Assembly (NCBI RefSeq): GCF_005281835.1
Contig: NZ_RZIS01000002.1
Span: forward strand, 1-64,000
Source: Vibrio profundi
Lineage (GTDB): Bacteria > Pseudomonadota > Gammaproteobacteria > Enterobacterales > Vibrionaceae
Reading direction: 5' to 3'
DNA: 64,000 bases
In this document: positions 9,815 to 19,358 of the stretch, one piece after another
How the letters are laid out: each line of letters begins with the position of its first letter
Position numbering within the stretch: the stretch's first letter is position 1
Position numbers and translations under genes: made by a program
Notes under the pieces: model-generated
Database searches by the model: none
The model's input: the letters and a program-made list of their open reading frames with translations, nothing else
What the model was told of the DNA's origin: nothing

Positions 9815-10221
9815 TTCTTTCCCCTCTTCAATTGTACTTTCGCTAGATAAGCCAGCATTCCTAGGTGGGATATTTTTGAACGTTAGTCAGGCAGCTATTT
9901 GTGCTACTAATAGAATAGTAAATAAACCGATATTCTGAGTAATTATTATTCAACCAATTTCGTTTCAAACTCAGGTCCTTTGGTTGTTCAACCCTCCTAA
10001 AATCAACTTTGTCTTTTCAATTCAAACAAGTAACTGAGCGGTCAGGAGCAGCGAAAAAATAGAAGAAAGTTGGAATTGGTCAACTTAATTCACGGGAAGC
10101 ACATCAAATATATGAAACATGACAAATTTATAAATACCACCAATATCTTTGATTTAGCTCATTAGTAAACAATTCTCATTAAGATAGCCTGAACACTCAT
10201 TTGAGTTAGAGTGACAAAGCT
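9815..10221. other. intergenic region between divergent rsbR and CopD-like gene
   Basis: This 407-base AT-rich stretch must carry the promoter of the minus-strand stressosome operon and that of the plus-strand membrane protein. I found no convincing sigma-70 hexamer pair, no sigma-54 site and no RNA-like structure. One Fur half-site-like string, ATTCTCATT, occurs near 10171-10179 without its partner. Confidence 0.5.
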
Positions 10222-10665
10222 ATGTTTGGAATACTGCTATTACTGCACGTGATTGGCGCGACAATTTGGACAGGTGGACATATTGTGCTTTCTGTTGTTG
10301 TGCTTCCAAGAGTACTACGACAACGCTCCCCCGAAGCCTTGCTTGAATTCGAGTCCGTCTACGAAAAAATCGGTATGCCTGCTTTAGTCACTCAAATCAT
10401 TACGGGCATCATGCTTGCCTTCCATATGATTCCTGATGTGGCGCAATGGACAGAGTTCTCTAATCCCATCACCCATGTGTTATGGCTCAAGTTCTCTCTG
10501 CTTTTTATCACTTTTTGTTTTGCGCTCAGCGCTCGGTTTCGAGTGATTCCCAATCTTTCCCCTGAAACATTAAAAACAATGGCATGGCATATTATTCCTG
10601 TGACCATATTGTCCGTTTTATTTGTCATTGTGGGTGTGTCATTTCGCACGGGCTGGTTTTACTAA
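10222..10665 (+). CDS. CopD-like four-helix membrane protein
   Basis: A 147-residue integral membrane protein with four predicted helices. The N-terminal LLLHVIGATIWTGGH resembles the first helix of the CopD domain (copper resistance or haem-associated membrane proteins), with histidines at residues 9 and 20 that could ligate haem or metal. Length fits stand-alone CopD-family proteins, but no copper genes are adjacent, so its role is unknown. The start has a purine-rich AGAGTGA upstream. Transcribed alone, divergent from the stressosome. Confidence 0.75.
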   Translation: MFGILLLLHVIGATIWTGGHIVLSVVVLPRVLRQRSPEALLEFESVYEKIGMPALVTQIITGIMLAFHMIPDVAQWTEFSNPITHVLWLKFSLLFITFCFALSARFRVIPNLSPETLKTMAWHIIPVTILSVLFVIVGVSFRTGWFY

Positions 10666-10884
10666 CTGGTGATTTTTCTAACTGACGGTTTAACTAGCCA
10701 ATGGTTCTAGTCGCGGATAGTTTTGCCAACGGAAAGCTCTACTCACGGGTAACGCATCCCCTTTCTCGGTAAAATCTTTGCAAGGCTATAATTAGAAACA
10801 GATACATTGTGTTTTCAATCTAGAAGATAGCTGAACCTTGTGTAAGAATGCGGGCTTCGCAAAAGACAGAGAAAAAGTACTAAT

Positions 10885-11538
10885 ATGAATTTCCAGGCAG
10901 CCATTTTTGATATGGACGGATTGCTCCTCGATACCGAGCGAGTATGTAAGCGCATTTTCCAACAGGCTTGTGAAGCTCAAAACGTGCCATTCCTAGAAGA
11001 TGTGTATCTTCGCATTATTGGTTGTAACTCAGCAGGTATAGAAAAGATTATCCGCGAAGGATACGGCCCAAGCCTAGATTACCCAGCCCTGCACGTTGAG
11101 TGGCGCGATCGCTATAACGCTGTGGTCAAACATCAAGCGATTCCTGTTAAAGAAGGGGTTATAGAGTTACTGGAATGGTTGAAAGCTAATAATGTCCCAA
11201 CCGCGGTTGCGACCTCAACTCAAAAAGACGTCGCTCAAATAAAACTACGCTTAGCTGGGTTAGATCAGTATTTTGACTCATTAAGTACTGGCTGCGAAGT
11301 CAGCCATGGTAAACCTCACCCAGAGATCTACCTATTGGCGGCGAACCGTTTAGGAGTTGAACCAGAAAAATGCCTCGCATTTGAAGATTCAAACAATGGC
11401 ACGCGCTCAGCGATTGCAGCGAACATGATCACCTTTCAGATCCCCGATTTAGTCGAACCTTGTGACGAAGTGAAAGCCCTCGGCCACACCATTGCTCCGT
11501 CACTGACCGATGTGCTTAACAGCCTGAAACAAGCGTAA
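10885..11538 (+). CDS. HAD-superfamily phosphatase (beta-phosphoglucomutase-like)
   Basis: A 217-residue cytosolic hydrolase. Motif I is FDMDGLLLDTE (nucleophile Asp9, acid Asp11), motif II a Ser/Thr in VATSTQ, motif III the Lys in GKPHPEIY, and motif IV acidic residues in FEDSNNGTRSA. A helical cap follows motif I, placing it with the beta-phosphoglucomutase/phosphatase subfamily that acts on small phosphosugars or nucleotides. Substrate cannot be read from sequence. A long perfect hairpin follows the stop codon. Confidence 0.88.
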   Translation: MNFQAAIFDMDGLLLDTERVCKRIFQQACEAQNVPFLEDVYLRIIGCNSAGIEKIIREGYGPSLDYPALHVEWRDRYNAVVKHQAIPVKEGVIELLEWLKANNVPTAVATSTQKDVAQIKLRLAGLDQYFDSLSTGCEVSHGKPHPEIYLLAANRLGVEPEKCLAFEDSNNGTRSAIAANMITFQIPDLVEPCDEVKALGHTIAPSLTDVLNSLKQA

Positions 11539-11553
11539 ACAAACACCTATCTC

Positions 11554-11595
11554 ATACTGATAATTACTAACGGTAATTATCAGTATCATTTCTCC
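11554..11595 (+). terminator. hairpin after HAD gene, probable weak terminator
   Basis: A 14-base-pair perfect inverted repeat (ATACTGATAATTAC with GTAATTATCAGTAT, 5-base loop) lies 15 bases after the stop codon. The tail is only moderately T-rich. Because the arms contain GATAAT/ATTATC it could instead be an operator for the following chemoreceptor gene. Confidence 0.5.
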
Positions 11596-11663
11596 CGTAT
11601 TCGACACAACCCGTACAAAAGCTAACTATACTCAACGCAGGCATCACACTTAGAGAGATCGCC

Positions 11664-13334
11664 ATGTTAGCCAAATTTTTAACGCCAGTTTTAGGGTTGC
11701 TGATCTTACTCACCATAATATTAGCGACTTACCTACCCTACATAGAAGAACAGGCTCTGATCAACGCAGCCAAAGCAGACGCAATCACCACCGTCAGTCA
11801 GTTCAAGACACTGCGTGGTTACTACACCAAAAATGTCGTCGGCAAAGCCAAAGCGTTCGGAATGAAACCCCATTACCAACATTCTGGTAAAGACAATATC
11901 CCGCTACCGGCTACCCTTGTCCATGAGCTTAGTGAAGCCATTTCTACCCAAGGGTTATCGATTAAGCTGTTCAGCGACTTCCCTTTTCCTAACCGAAAAT
12001 CAAGGCAACTTAGTGTATTCGAACGCACCGCATGGACAGAGCTCAAAGCGAATCCCGAGCAGCCTTTCATTAATATTGAAGAAACCAATCAAGGGCCAAT
12101 GCTGCACGTGGCGCTCGCCGATACAATGCAAGCACAAGGCTGTGTTGACTGTCATAACTCACACCCAGAGACGCCAAAAAACGATTGGAAATTGGGAGAC
12201 GTTAGAGGCGTATTAGCCGTCACTAAACCGCTGGCACCCATCTACGCGCAAGCCAATGAAATTCGCTTTAAGATCATCATGGTTACCGTGCTCGGCACAT
12301 TAACAATTGCGATTGTGTTGTATTACTTATTCAAAAAAATCGTGCTCGAGCGCACTGAAAAACTTAAAAAATCACTCACACAGCTGGCGCAAGGTGAAGG
12401 CGACCTAAGCGCTCATTTAGAAGTGGGCGACAGAGATCAAATCGGCGAAGTAGCAGAGCAGTTCAACCTATTTCTCACCAAGTTTAAAGGCATCGTCGAA
12501 TCCATCATTCACAATGCCAATGACGTTGAACGCTCAATCTCTAATGTCAAAGACACAACCAACGCCATTGCCGATAAAATCAATGTACAAGAGCAGCAAA
12601 CTCAACAAATCACTTCGGCTGTTCATCAAGTCACGCATAGCATTAAAGACATTTCTAGCGACACTGAGGTTGCAGCCGACAATACCCGTGAAACCGATGA
12701 AGAGATCAAACAAAGTAGCGCTGATATGCTTTCCAGCGTCGATGACATTAAACGCTTAGCTGCAAGCATGACTGAAAGTGCCAAAGTCATCGAACAACTG
12801 AGTGATCATAGTGATCAAATCGGATCGGTTTTAGACGTCATTAAAAGCATTTCAGAGCAAACTAACTTGCTGGCTCTTAATGCCGCCATTGAAGCCGCAC
12901 GAGCTGGTGAACAAGGCCGCGGATTTGCGGTGGTGGCCGACGAAGTTCGTGCACTGGCTCATCGCACACAAGAGTCCGTTTCCTCGATTCAAGAAACCGT
13001 CGACTCTCTCCAACTTCTGGCGAAACAAGCTGTAGATGGCGTCAATCAAAACATTGAAACTACCTCCCGAGCAGAAGAATGCGTCGACAAAGTGGCCGCA
13101 AGGCTTGAGCACTCAAAACAACTTGAAAGTGCGATTGCCGCGTCTATTTCCAGCATCGCTGGCGCAATGGAACAACAAGCTGAAATGTCGACTCAAATGG
13201 AATCCAACATTGACGTGCTGCAAGCCTCTTCTGTTGAATCGAATCAAGATTTGCAACGTCTCACCGAGCAACTTGAACATGTCTCTAGCCAAGCGAATCT
13301 ACTGACTTTGGAGCTAGGGAAATTCAAACTTTGA
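11664..13334 (+). CDS. methyl-accepting chemotaxis protein with c-type-haem (DUF3365-like) periplasmic sensor
   Basis: A 556-residue chemoreceptor: transmembrane helix about 7-25, periplasmic domain about 30-203, second helix about 204-225, HAMP, then a long signalling domain with the conserved hairpin tip ([17 protein letters not shown]). The periplasmic domain carries a CxxCH haem-attachment motif at residues 160-164 (GCVDCHN), typical of DUF3365-type sensors, so a covalently bound haem could report redox state, oxygen or NO. No methyltransferase or CheW gene is nearby. An AGAGAG precedes the ATG. The ligand is not predictable. Confidence 0.92.
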   Translation: MLAKFLTPVLGLLILLTIILATYLPYIEEQALINAAKADAITTVSQFKTLRGYYTKNVVGKAKAFGMKPHYQHSGKDNIPLPATLVHELSEAISTQGLSIKLFSDFPFPNRKSRQLSVFERTAWTELKANPEQPFINIEETNQGPMLHVALADTMQAQGCVDCHNSHPETPKNDWKLGDVRGVLAVTKPLAPIYAQANEIRFKIIMVTVLGTLTIAIVLYYLFKKIVLERTEKLKKSLTQLAQGEGDLSAHLEVGDRDQIGEVAEQFNLFLTKFKGIVESIIHNANDVERSISNVKDTTNAIADKINVQEQQTQQITSAVHQVTHSIKDISSDTEVAADNTRETDEEIKQSSADMLSSVDDIKRLAASMTESAKVIEQLSDHSDQIGSVLDVIKSISEQTNLLALNAAIEAARAGEQGRGFAVVADEVRALAHRTQESVSSIQETVDSLQLLAKQAVDGVNQNIETTSRAEECVDKVAARLEHSKQLESAIAASISSIAGAMEQQAEMSTQMESNIDVLQASSVESNQDLQRLTEQLEHVSSQANLLTLELGKFKL

Positions 13335-13441
13335 GTGGTTGGTGCAAAGATAGAGACTCGCTATCAGGTATGGTAATCACCAGATAAAAACAGGGTATGC
13401 AGTGTTTCACTGCCTACCCAATTTCAAAGGTGAGCGGCACG

Positions 13442-14059
13442 ATGAATCAATGGTTAAACTGGGCAAAACAACTTCAAGCATTAAGCCAAGCCGGCCATGC
13501 CTACTCAAAAGATAAATTCGATTTAGAGCGATTCGATGAAATCGAAAGTATTTCCCATCAAATGCTTGCTGAGTTGAGCAATTCCTCTGTTGAGCGCGTC
13601 GCCAACCTTTTTGTTCCTGAATCGGGTTACCCGACACCAAAAGTCGATTTGCGCGCAGGTGTTATCCAAAACCATAAAATTTTGTTAGTCAGAGAGCGAG
13701 AAGATAATTGTTGGACTTTGCCCGGCGGTTGGGCAGACGTATGCGAAACGCCATCTCAAGGTGTTGTACGTGAAGTCTTTGAGGAGTCCGGTTATATCGT
13801 GAACTCACCTAAACTCGTCGCCGTAAAAGATCGCGACGTTCACCCATACCTCCCTAAGTTTCCTTTTCATATCTATAAGATGTTTTTCCTGTGTACATTA
13901 GAATCAGGGGTACCAACAACTAACATCGAAATATCTGACATCGACTTCTTTTCCTTAGATAACTTACCGGATCTTTCGCAGAGTCGAACGCTTCCGCAAG
14001 ATATCGAGATGATGTTTGAGTACCACGCCCATCCTGATCGCGCAGTCATTATCGACTAA
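13442..14059 (+). CDS. Nudix hydrolase with N-terminal Nudix-associated domain
   Basis: A 205-residue cytosolic pyrophosphohydrolase. The full Nudix box G-x5-E-x7-RE-x2-EE-x-G is present in the segment beginning GGWADVCE and ending REVFEESGY. Residues about 3-60 form the small helical N-terminal domain common in ADP-ribose/NUDT-like enzymes, so a nucleoside-diphosphate sugar such as ADP-ribose is a likely substrate (inference). The ATG at 13442 has AAGGTGAG 7-8 bases upstream; an in-frame ATG at 13397 would add 15 residues without a ribosome site. Confidence 0.88.
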   Translation: MNQWLNWAKQLQALSQAGHAYSKDKFDLERFDEIESISHQMLAELSNSSVERVANLFVPESGYPTPKVDLRAGVIQNHKILLVREREDNCWTLPGGWADVCETPSQGVVREVFEESGYIVNSPKLVAVKDRDVHPYLPKFPFHIYKMFFLCTLESGVPTTNIEISDIDFFSLDNLPDLSQSRTLPQDIEMMFEYHAHPDRAVIID

Positions 14060-14141
14060 CTCGCGGAATCATGATCTGGATTCATGCGAATCAAAGTTGC
14101 TCACTATAAAATCACCGAAACGTCTAATAGGATCCGCGACT

Positions 14142-14411
14142 ATGAACCGAACTAACCTTTGCAGCCTTATCGCCGCATTACTGGGGACAATTGGCTTAAT
14201 TTACCTTGTAGTAGGAGGCTCCAGCTTCCCAATTGACCAATGGCCAACCCAAGCTTTCCAAGACATCGTCTTCAGCTTAGTCATGGGGTTCGGAGTTTCT
14301 AAATACATCGCTTACGCATACGCGACGATGATCTTTGTAACGGTTTTCACCGTCAGTTATGCATTAGGGCATAAGTTTTCACAGTGGCTTCCAGCTCAAG
14401 AGCAAGGCTAA
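14142..14411 (+). CDS. hypothetical small membrane protein
   Basis: An 89-residue protein with two predicted membrane helices (about 5-24 and 40-72) and no recognised domain. The start at 14142 follows an AGGA. It begins 82 bases after the Nudix gene, and an upstream in-frame extension would overlap that gene, so I reject the longer form. No functional context is evident. Confidence 0.6.
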   Translation: MNRTNLCSLIAALLGTIGLIYLVVGGSSFPIDQWPTQAFQDIVFSLVMGFGVSKYIAYAYATMIFVTVFTVSYALGHKFSQWLPAQEQG

Positions 14412-14520
14412 ACAAAGCTTCAACCTGCTTTAAATACATTTACATACAAAACGGGTAGCATATAAGAATCGTTGGTGTGGTAGCATATAACCTATTGATT
14501 AATAACAATTCATAGCCATT

Positions 14521-14943
14521 ATGCTTCAGCGATACTTATCACCATTGTTTGTTGGTTTAGCCTGTTCGGCTGGAACCTTTTTCCTGTTTAGAACCATTCA
14601 AATGAACCCGTTTCTTGCCCTCATTGGTAAAGACACCATCCAGCCGGATGACCCATTATTCTGGTTTTTGCTCCCGCACGATCTTTTTTTCCTAACACTT
14701 TCTTACGGGGCTTGGGTGCTATTAAGTTTAAAAATGGGCTGGTTAAAACGCTTAGATATTACGAGCGCGACTCTGATCCAAATTCCGTCTGCACTTGGGG
14801 TCTTATTCGTGCTTGGGCTACCAACCAATTTTGCTTCCGTATATGGCACCGTCACTTCACTTGTCACGGTTTACGCCTGCAGTGCGATTTATCTGCTTAT
14901 GTGGATGAGAAACCGATATATCACTAAGCGGTGCAGCAAATAA
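14521..14943 (+). CDS. hypothetical four-helix membrane protein
   Basis: A 140-residue integral membrane protein with four predicted helices and a basic C-terminal tail ending in a Cys. I do not recognise the family. It is transcribed alone or together with the small membrane protein upstream. The strong palindromic terminator at 14988 serves both this gene and the convergent gene beyond it. Confidence 0.65.
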   Translation: MLQRYLSPLFVGLACSAGTFFLFRTIQMNPFLALIGKDTIQPDDPLFWFLLPHDLFFLTLSYGAWVLLSLKMGWLKRLDITSATLIQIPSALGVLFVLGLPTNFASVYGTVTSLVTVYACSAIYLLMWMRNRYITKRCSK

Positions 14944-14987
14944 CCAGTCAAGCGATTTAGGGTTTTATCCCCCACCTCTTAAAACGA

Positions 14988-15016
14988 AAAAAGCATGCGA
15001 TTGGCGCATGCTTTTT
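14988..15016. terminator. bidirectional Rho-independent terminator
   Basis: A perfect 12-base-pair stem (AAAAAGCATGCG with CGCATGCTTTTT, 5-base loop) has T runs on both strands. It separates the plus-strand membrane protein from the minus-strand gene at 15039. Confidence 0.9.
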
Positions 15017-15038
15017 CTTGTCGCTGAGCTAGCTTCAG

Positions 15039-15290
15039 CTACATACATTCTGTCCGGCGGTGCTGATCAATAAAATTGGTTATAACGGCATAATCATTCG
15101 CTTTCAGTTTCAAAGAATCAACACGGCTCAATTGTACCGTGTTAGTCGTGTCGTCAAATTTCACGTGACTCAAAGGCACATTGGCTGTCAGCTCACTGTT
15201 ACACAAACAAAGGAATTTATTGCGAAGTACCACAATAGATTTTGATTCTTCTAAATAAGCGTGATTATTGGTTTTCATCGTAATATCCAT
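15039..15290 (-). CDS. hypothetical small protein
   Basis: An 83-residue soluble product without a recognised domain; it has two neighbouring cysteines (FLCLCNS) and a charged C-terminus. It ends 23 bases from a strong shared terminator, which supports it being expressed. The ATG at 15290 has only an A-rich upstream region; the internal ATG at 15278 is an equally plausible start. Function unknown. Confidence 0.5.
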   Translation of the reverse strand: MDITMKTNNHAYLEESKSIVVLRNKFLCLCNSELTANVPLSHVKFDDTTNTVQLSRVDSLKLKANDYAVITNFIDQHRRTECM

Positions 15291-15559
15291 ATTCTTTTTA
15301 TTTTTAAATTAGCCTAACTAACGCACTTCTAGACCTAGGGGTCGAATAGAGTATAGACGCTTATATACATTACGTGAGTCGATATAATTTCCGATGAAAA
15401 AAAACACATATTTTTAGATTAAGAAAATTGTCAATTGCATATCTATGCTATGTGTGTCTCATCTCTACATACCTAAAAATCCTATCCACATTTAAAGATT
15501 GTTGGTCTCTTTTCTATCCCAAATACTATTGTCCTCACCAACACATTTTGAGGCTAGAT

Positions 15560-15946
15560 ATGTTAGAGCGGATTGAAAACGTCCTCAGCGTAAATGAGCT
15601 AGAGTACAAAGCTTCTGGAAACATCGTTGATATTACACTGGGTGGATGCGCCGCAAAAATAACCATTACCTATGACCAGTACACGAATAGCTATCAATGC
15701 AATACTCGAGAAAAACTACTCAGCTTCCATACCACGCTTTTCTTTCTCCTGGGAATGCAATCATTATGGTACGCCAACGGCGCGTTATGGGATCTTATAA
15801 TGCCCATGAGCTTTTTCTTTACTTCCGCCTTTAGCGCCCTTTCACTGATCATTACTCAAATAAAAATGCTGGATCTAAAAGCACAACTTCGTGAAGTCGG
15901 TGTTTACCTCGTGAACAATAAAACCAAATATGAATTGCCTCACTAG
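15560..15946 (+). CDS. hypothetical membrane protein
   Basis: A 128-residue protein with a soluble N-terminal half and two predicted membrane helices (about 55-75 and 80-100), ending in a soluble tail. The ATG at 15560 has a GAGG six bases upstream; a longer in-frame extension to 15428 begins with a non-ATG codon and reads through low-complexity AT-rich sequence. It is convergent with, and only 2 bases from, the next gene. No family recognised. Confidence 0.6.
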   Translation: MLERIENVLSVNELEYKASGNIVDITLGGCAAKITITYDQYTNSYQCNTREKLLSFHTTLFFLLGMQSLWYANGALWDLIMPMSFFFTSAFSALSLIITQIKMLDLKAQLREVGVYLVNNKTKYELPH

Positions 15947-15948
15947 CG

Positions 15949-16446
15949 CTAAAACCCACCCGCCCACGCATCAAAAGCTTCGATCTCGGCCAGCTCTTCT
16001 TGCGTTTTAGGGCGCGGATAAAAAGGTAGCCTCAGTAAACTTTTAGACGGCAACAATTTCCAATCAGGTGTCATCCGCAAACGAATTAAATCATCCGCAA
16101 TGCGAACAAACATAAAGTACCCATTTGCATGAGTGTTTGCGTAGCTGGCTATTGTCGCTACGCTTCCGCATGGCAGTTTCACTTTACGCCCTAAAGGATA
16201 AAGTTGGTGTAATGCGAAACTCACCTGTGCATCTTGTAATTTGCCTTGCTTAAATTTTTCTAACCCAATTGCGGTCGAGGTGTTCCGTTGTGTCCAACCA
16301 GTAAGAAATAATCCTGTCATCGAATCTTTAAATGGCTTGCCTTTGCGGGTTCCTTCATTAGAAATAAACTGAACCGTCACAGAATCCCCGATTTGCCCCA
16401 CAACCTCTAAAAATTGTTCACCTGTGCTATCAACCAAGAGTTTCAT
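15949..16446 (-). CDS. hypothetical protein
   Basis: A 165-residue soluble protein, basic in the middle and acidic at its C-terminus (TQEELAEIEAFDAWAGGF). I do not recognise a domain; no signal peptide or membrane segment is seen. Two adjacent ATGs occur (16449 and 16446); AAGG spacing favours the second. It is convergent with the gene ending at 15946. Confidence 0.6.
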   Translation of the reverse strand: MKLLVDSTGEQFLEVVGQIGDSVTVQFISNEGTRKGKPFKDSMTGLFLTGWTQRNTSTAIGLEKFKQGKLQDAQVSFALHQLYPLGRKVKLPCGSVATIASYANTHANGYFMFVRIADDLIRLRMTPDWKLLPSKSLLRLPFYPRPKTQEELAEIEAFDAWAGGF

Positions 16447-16650
16447 CATTGCCTTACCGAATAACTAGCCTAATTAAGTTTGCTCACTTTAAAGCACAGA
16501 TTTAGTCCGCTCTATGTCCTACATCAATCTGTTTTCTATCGGCTTCGCTCATGATTAACAGCTCGATGGCGTAACTATATTTGATTGTCCAACGCTGAGT
16601 ATTTCGATAAGTTTAATACTCAGGCTAATACTTCATTTAAGAGGTTAATC

Positions 16651-16896
16651 ATGATCAGTTGCAATCAATATGACTACATAGAAATTGTCTGCTTGTACCG
16701 CTACCCGATAACTTTGCAGTTAAAGTCAGGTAAACACATTGAATGCCAAGCGCTGGACACTAAACGTAATGATGCTCGTGAAGAATGCATTGAAGTCGTG
16801 ATTAACGAAGAGAAGCAGTTAATCGTCCTAGACGAGATTGCTGAGCTGAAGGTCAGAGTAGACAACCCACACTTTGATCACGTGTCCTTTGATTAA
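16651..16896 (+). CDS. rof: Rho-binding antiterminator (Rof family)
   Basis: An 81-residue Sm-like-fold protein. The start MISCNQYDYIEIVCLYRY matches the Rof pattern C-x2-YD-x2-E-x2-C, followed by a short beta-rich body, as in E. coli Rof (YaeO), which binds Rho and blocks its RNA-binding site. AGAGG lies six bases before the ATG; upstream in-frame codons to 16585 lack a ribosome site. Here it is followed after 38 bases by a GNAT gene, possibly on the same message. Confidence 0.82.
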   Translation: MISCNQYDYIEIVCLYRYPITLQLKSGKHIECQALDTKRNDAREECIEVVINEEKQLIVLDEIAELKVRVDNPHFDHVSFD

Positions 16897-16934
16897 ATCA
16901 TCCAAATATTGCGGCCCTATTTTAAAGGAAAATC

Positions 16935-17417
16935 ATGCACATCCGATTAATGACACACGCCGATTTAGAAGGTGCCTCACAAGTGCACCGAACCGCTTTC
17001 GTGAGGCAGAAACAGTCTTTTGAATGGCTTGAGTGTAACTTAAATGCCGCCCCAAGATTCATCAACATAGTGGCGGAAGAACATGGCGAAATACTTGGCT
17101 ACATCATTTGGATGCAAAAGAGTGGTTTCCGCCCCGAAGCCGTTTTAGAGTTGGAACAGCTTGCCGTTGCCGAACATGCCCAAGGAAAAGGCATAGGAAA
17201 ACGTCTGATCACCCAATCACTGCCGATCGTAAAACAGCAACTCGCCAATAATGGCTCGACGCTTAAGCACGTTTTAGTCACCACGCGCGCCGACAACTTC
17301 GCTCAGCAGCTCTACAAGCAAACGTTAGACGCTGAAATTGAAACGACGATTTCAAACCTTTATTCCGCCGATGAAGTGCTCATGATTGCCCGTAATGTGG
17401 GTGAGCGTATTTGTTAA
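16935..17417 (+). CDS. GNAT-family N-acetyltransferase
   Basis: A 160-residue acetyl-CoA-dependent acetyltransferase of unknown substrate. The acetyl-CoA-binding motif A is visible as LELEQLAVAEHAQGKGIGKRL (Q-x-x-G-x-G pattern in AQGKGIG), and the N-terminal strand-helix of the fold is intact. The start has AAAGGAAAATC upstream. It probably shares a message with the Rof-type gene 38 bases upstream. Confidence 0.85.
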   Translation: MHIRLMTHADLEGASQVHRTAFVRQKQSFEWLECNLNAAPRFINIVAEEHGEILGYIIWMQKSGFRPEAVLELEQLAVAEHAQGKGIGKRLITQSLPIVKQQLANNGSTLKHVLVTTRADNFAQQLYKQTLDAEIETTISNLYSADEVLMIARNVGERIC

Positions 17418-17492
17418 ACAATGCATCGCTCCCTTCTGGTGCCTATCTTAAATCCATTTTTCGTCTAGGTTTCTCACCATAGCGCGGTAGAT

Positions 17493-17527
17493 AAAAAAAC
17501 ACCGAACGCTCACTGCGTTTGGTGTTT
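17493..17527 (-). terminator. Rho-independent terminator of aldehyde dehydrogenase gene
   Basis: A 12-base-pair stem (AACACCGAACGC with GCGTTTGGTGTT, one G-U pair) has a T run of seven on the minus strand. It lies about 105 bases beyond the aldehyde dehydrogenase stop codon. Confidence 0.85.
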
Positions 17528-17631
17528 GGTCTTTCATCCCTAATGGGCAATGCTTTAAAACATGCCCCCTACTTGTGGCTATATTCTGGTGGGAAAGAAA
17601 GCGCCAGCTCAGCGCTTCATCTCTCCCCCGA

Positions 17632-19152
17632 TTAGAAGAAACCAAGTGGATTAGTATCGTAGCTAATTAATAGGTTTTTAGTATTTTGATAGTGATCCAA
17701 CATCATCTTATGCGTTTCACGTCCAATACCTGATTTTTTGTAACCACCGAAGGCCGCATGAGCTGGATAGGCATGGTAACAATTCACCCAAATACGCCCC
17801 GCTTCGATGTTACGGCCCATGCGATACGCTAGATTTGCATCACGAGTCCAGACCCCTGCGCCTAATCCATACTCCGTATCATTCGCGATTTCGAGTGCTT
17901 CAGCTTCATCTTTAAATGTCGTCACAGCAATCACAGGTCCAAAGATCTCTTCTTGGAATACACGCATCTTATTGTTGCCTTCCAGCATTGTCGGCTGAAT
18001 GTAATAACCGTTACCAAGATCTTCCGGTTGCTGAGCAATCTCACCACCAGTGAGTACTTTCGCCCCTTCCTGACGACCAATTTCTAGATAGCTCAAGATC
18101 TTATCGAACTGCTCTTGCGATGCTTGCGCGCCAACTTGGGTATCAGTATCTAGAGGGTTGCCTTGCTTAATCGTTTGAGCACGCTCGACCACCTTACTGA
18201 TGAACTTGTCGTATACCGACTCATGAATCAACACGCGTGACGGACAAGTACACACTTCACCTTGGTTGAAGAACGCTAACAGCATGCCTTCCACACACTT
18301 GTCTAGATACTCATCTTCATGGTCGAAGATATCTGGGAAATAGATATTAGGTGATTTACCGCCTAGCTCGACAGTGGAAGGGATCAAGCTTTCCGCCGCA
18401 CATTTTAGAATGTGGTGCCCCACCTCTGTTGAGCCCGTAAACGCTAATTTCGCGATGCGATCGCTCGTCGCTAATGCTTGCCCAGCTTCACTACCAAAAC
18501 CATTAACAATGTTCACGACACCGGCTGGCAGTAAATCTGCAATTTTTTCCATCAAGACGAGAATAGAAGTCGGCGTTTGCTCAGCTGGCTTCATCACAAC
18601 ACAACAGCCCGCTGCCAATGCTGGCGCTAATTTCCAAGCAGCCATCAAAATAGGGAAGTTCCATGGGATAATTTGCCCAACGACACCGATAGGCTCTGGG
18701 AAGTGGTAGCTAGCCGTGTTTGAATCTAGCTCTGCCGCACTGCCTTCTTGCGCTCTGATACAGCCCGCAAAATAACGGAAGTGGTCTACCACCAACGGGA
18801 TATCTGCAGCTAAGGTCTCACGTACTGGTTTGCCGTTCTCCCATGTTTCAGCCACTGCAATTTCTTCCAAATGCGCTTCGATACGGTCAGCAACTTTCAG
18901 TAGAATATTTGAGCGCTCTGTTACGCTCGTTGCAGCCCAACTTGCGCGCGCTGAGTGCGCAGCATCAAGAGCCAAAGCCACATCCGCTTCGGTAGAGCGA
19001 GCCACCTGACAATAAACCTGACCATTAACTGGCGACGTATTATCAAAGTATTCACCACTGACAGGTTTCACCCACTCACCACCGATAAAATTATCGTATT
19101 GAGCCTTAAAGTTCACCACTGCATTGTCACTACCTGGCTGCGCATAAATCAT
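17632..19152 (-). CDS. NAD(P)-dependent aldehyde dehydrogenase (AldB/ExaC type)
   Basis: Oxidises acetaldehyde or similar short aldehydes to acids; cytosolic, 506 residues, the usual AldB/ExaC length. The catalytic glutamate is Glu262 (VELGGKSPN) and the nucleophile Cys301 ([11 protein letters not shown]); the coenzyme segment IPWNFP is also present. It is divergent from an AcoR-like sigma-54 activator and preceded by a canonical -24/-12 promoter, the arrangement known for inducible acetaldehyde/acetoin-responsive dehydrogenases. An AAGGAT lies eight bases before the ATG. Substrate inferred, not proven. Confidence 0.92.
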   Translation of the reverse strand: MIYAQPGSDNAVVNFKAQYDNFIGGEWVKPVSGEYFDNTSPVNGQVYCQVARSTEADVALALDAAHSARASWAATSVTERSNILLKVADRIEAHLEEIAVAETWENGKPVRETLAADIPLVVDHFRYFAGCIRAQEGSAAELDSNTASYHFPEPIGVVGQIIPWNFPILMAAWKLAPALAAGCCVVMKPAEQTPTSILVLMEKIADLLPAGVVNIVNGFGSEAGQALATSDRIAKLAFTGSTEVGHHILKCAAESLIPSTVELGGKSPNIYFPDIFDHEDEYLDKCVEGMLLAFFNQGEVCTCPSRVLIHESVYDKFISKVVERAQTIKQGNPLDTDTQVGAQASQEQFDKILSYLEIGRQEGAKVLTGGEIAQQPEDLGNGYYIQPTMLEGNNKMRVFQEEIFGPVIAVTTFKDEAEALEIANDTEYGLGAGVWTRDANLAYRMGRNIEAGRIWVNCYHAYPAHAAFGGYKKSGIGRETHKMMLDHYQNTKNLLISYDTNPLGFF

Positions 19153-19252
19153 AGTTAGATCCTTCTTGATTCTCTTAGTTTGAGTTGTTCAATTACAACG
19201 TTATTTGTTTAAAACATGGCGACTGCATGTTTTCTTCACATTAAGAGACAAC

Positions 19253-19267
19253 GCAAATCACACGCCA
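19253..19267 (-). promoter_or_regulatory. sigma-54 (-24/-12) promoter of aldehyde dehydrogenase
   Basis: On the minus strand the site reads TGGCGTG-TGAT-TTGC, with the invariant GG and GC elements at exact sigma-54 spacing. It lies about 100 bases upstream of the dehydrogenase start and fits the adjacent sigma-54 activator gene. Confidence 0.88.
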
Positions 19268-19292
19268 GAAGTGCAAAACTTGTTGTTAATAA

Positions 19293-19325
19293 GTTGTAAA
19301 ACTATGATTACCAATCGTTTACAAC
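19293..19325. promoter_or_regulatory. candidate upstream activator site (inverted repeat)
   Basis: GTTGTAAA and TTTACAAC form a perfect 8-base inverted repeat separated by 17 bases. It lies about 26 bases beyond the -24 element, between the two divergent genes. A second shorter repeat, AACTT...AAGTT, sits at about 19277-19295. Either could bind the AcoR-like activator; assignment is by position only. Confidence 0.5.
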
Positions 19326-19358
19326 CTAAAGTGAGCTGGCATTGAACGGACGTATGGA

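Noticed and set aside
10165..10185. Fur box upstream of the CopD-like gene
   Set aside because: Only one half-site-like string (ATTCTCATT) is present; the other arm does not match.
12514..13305. Alternative plus-strand frames inside the chemoreceptor gene
   Set aside because: Out-of-frame shadows of a clear MCP signalling domain.
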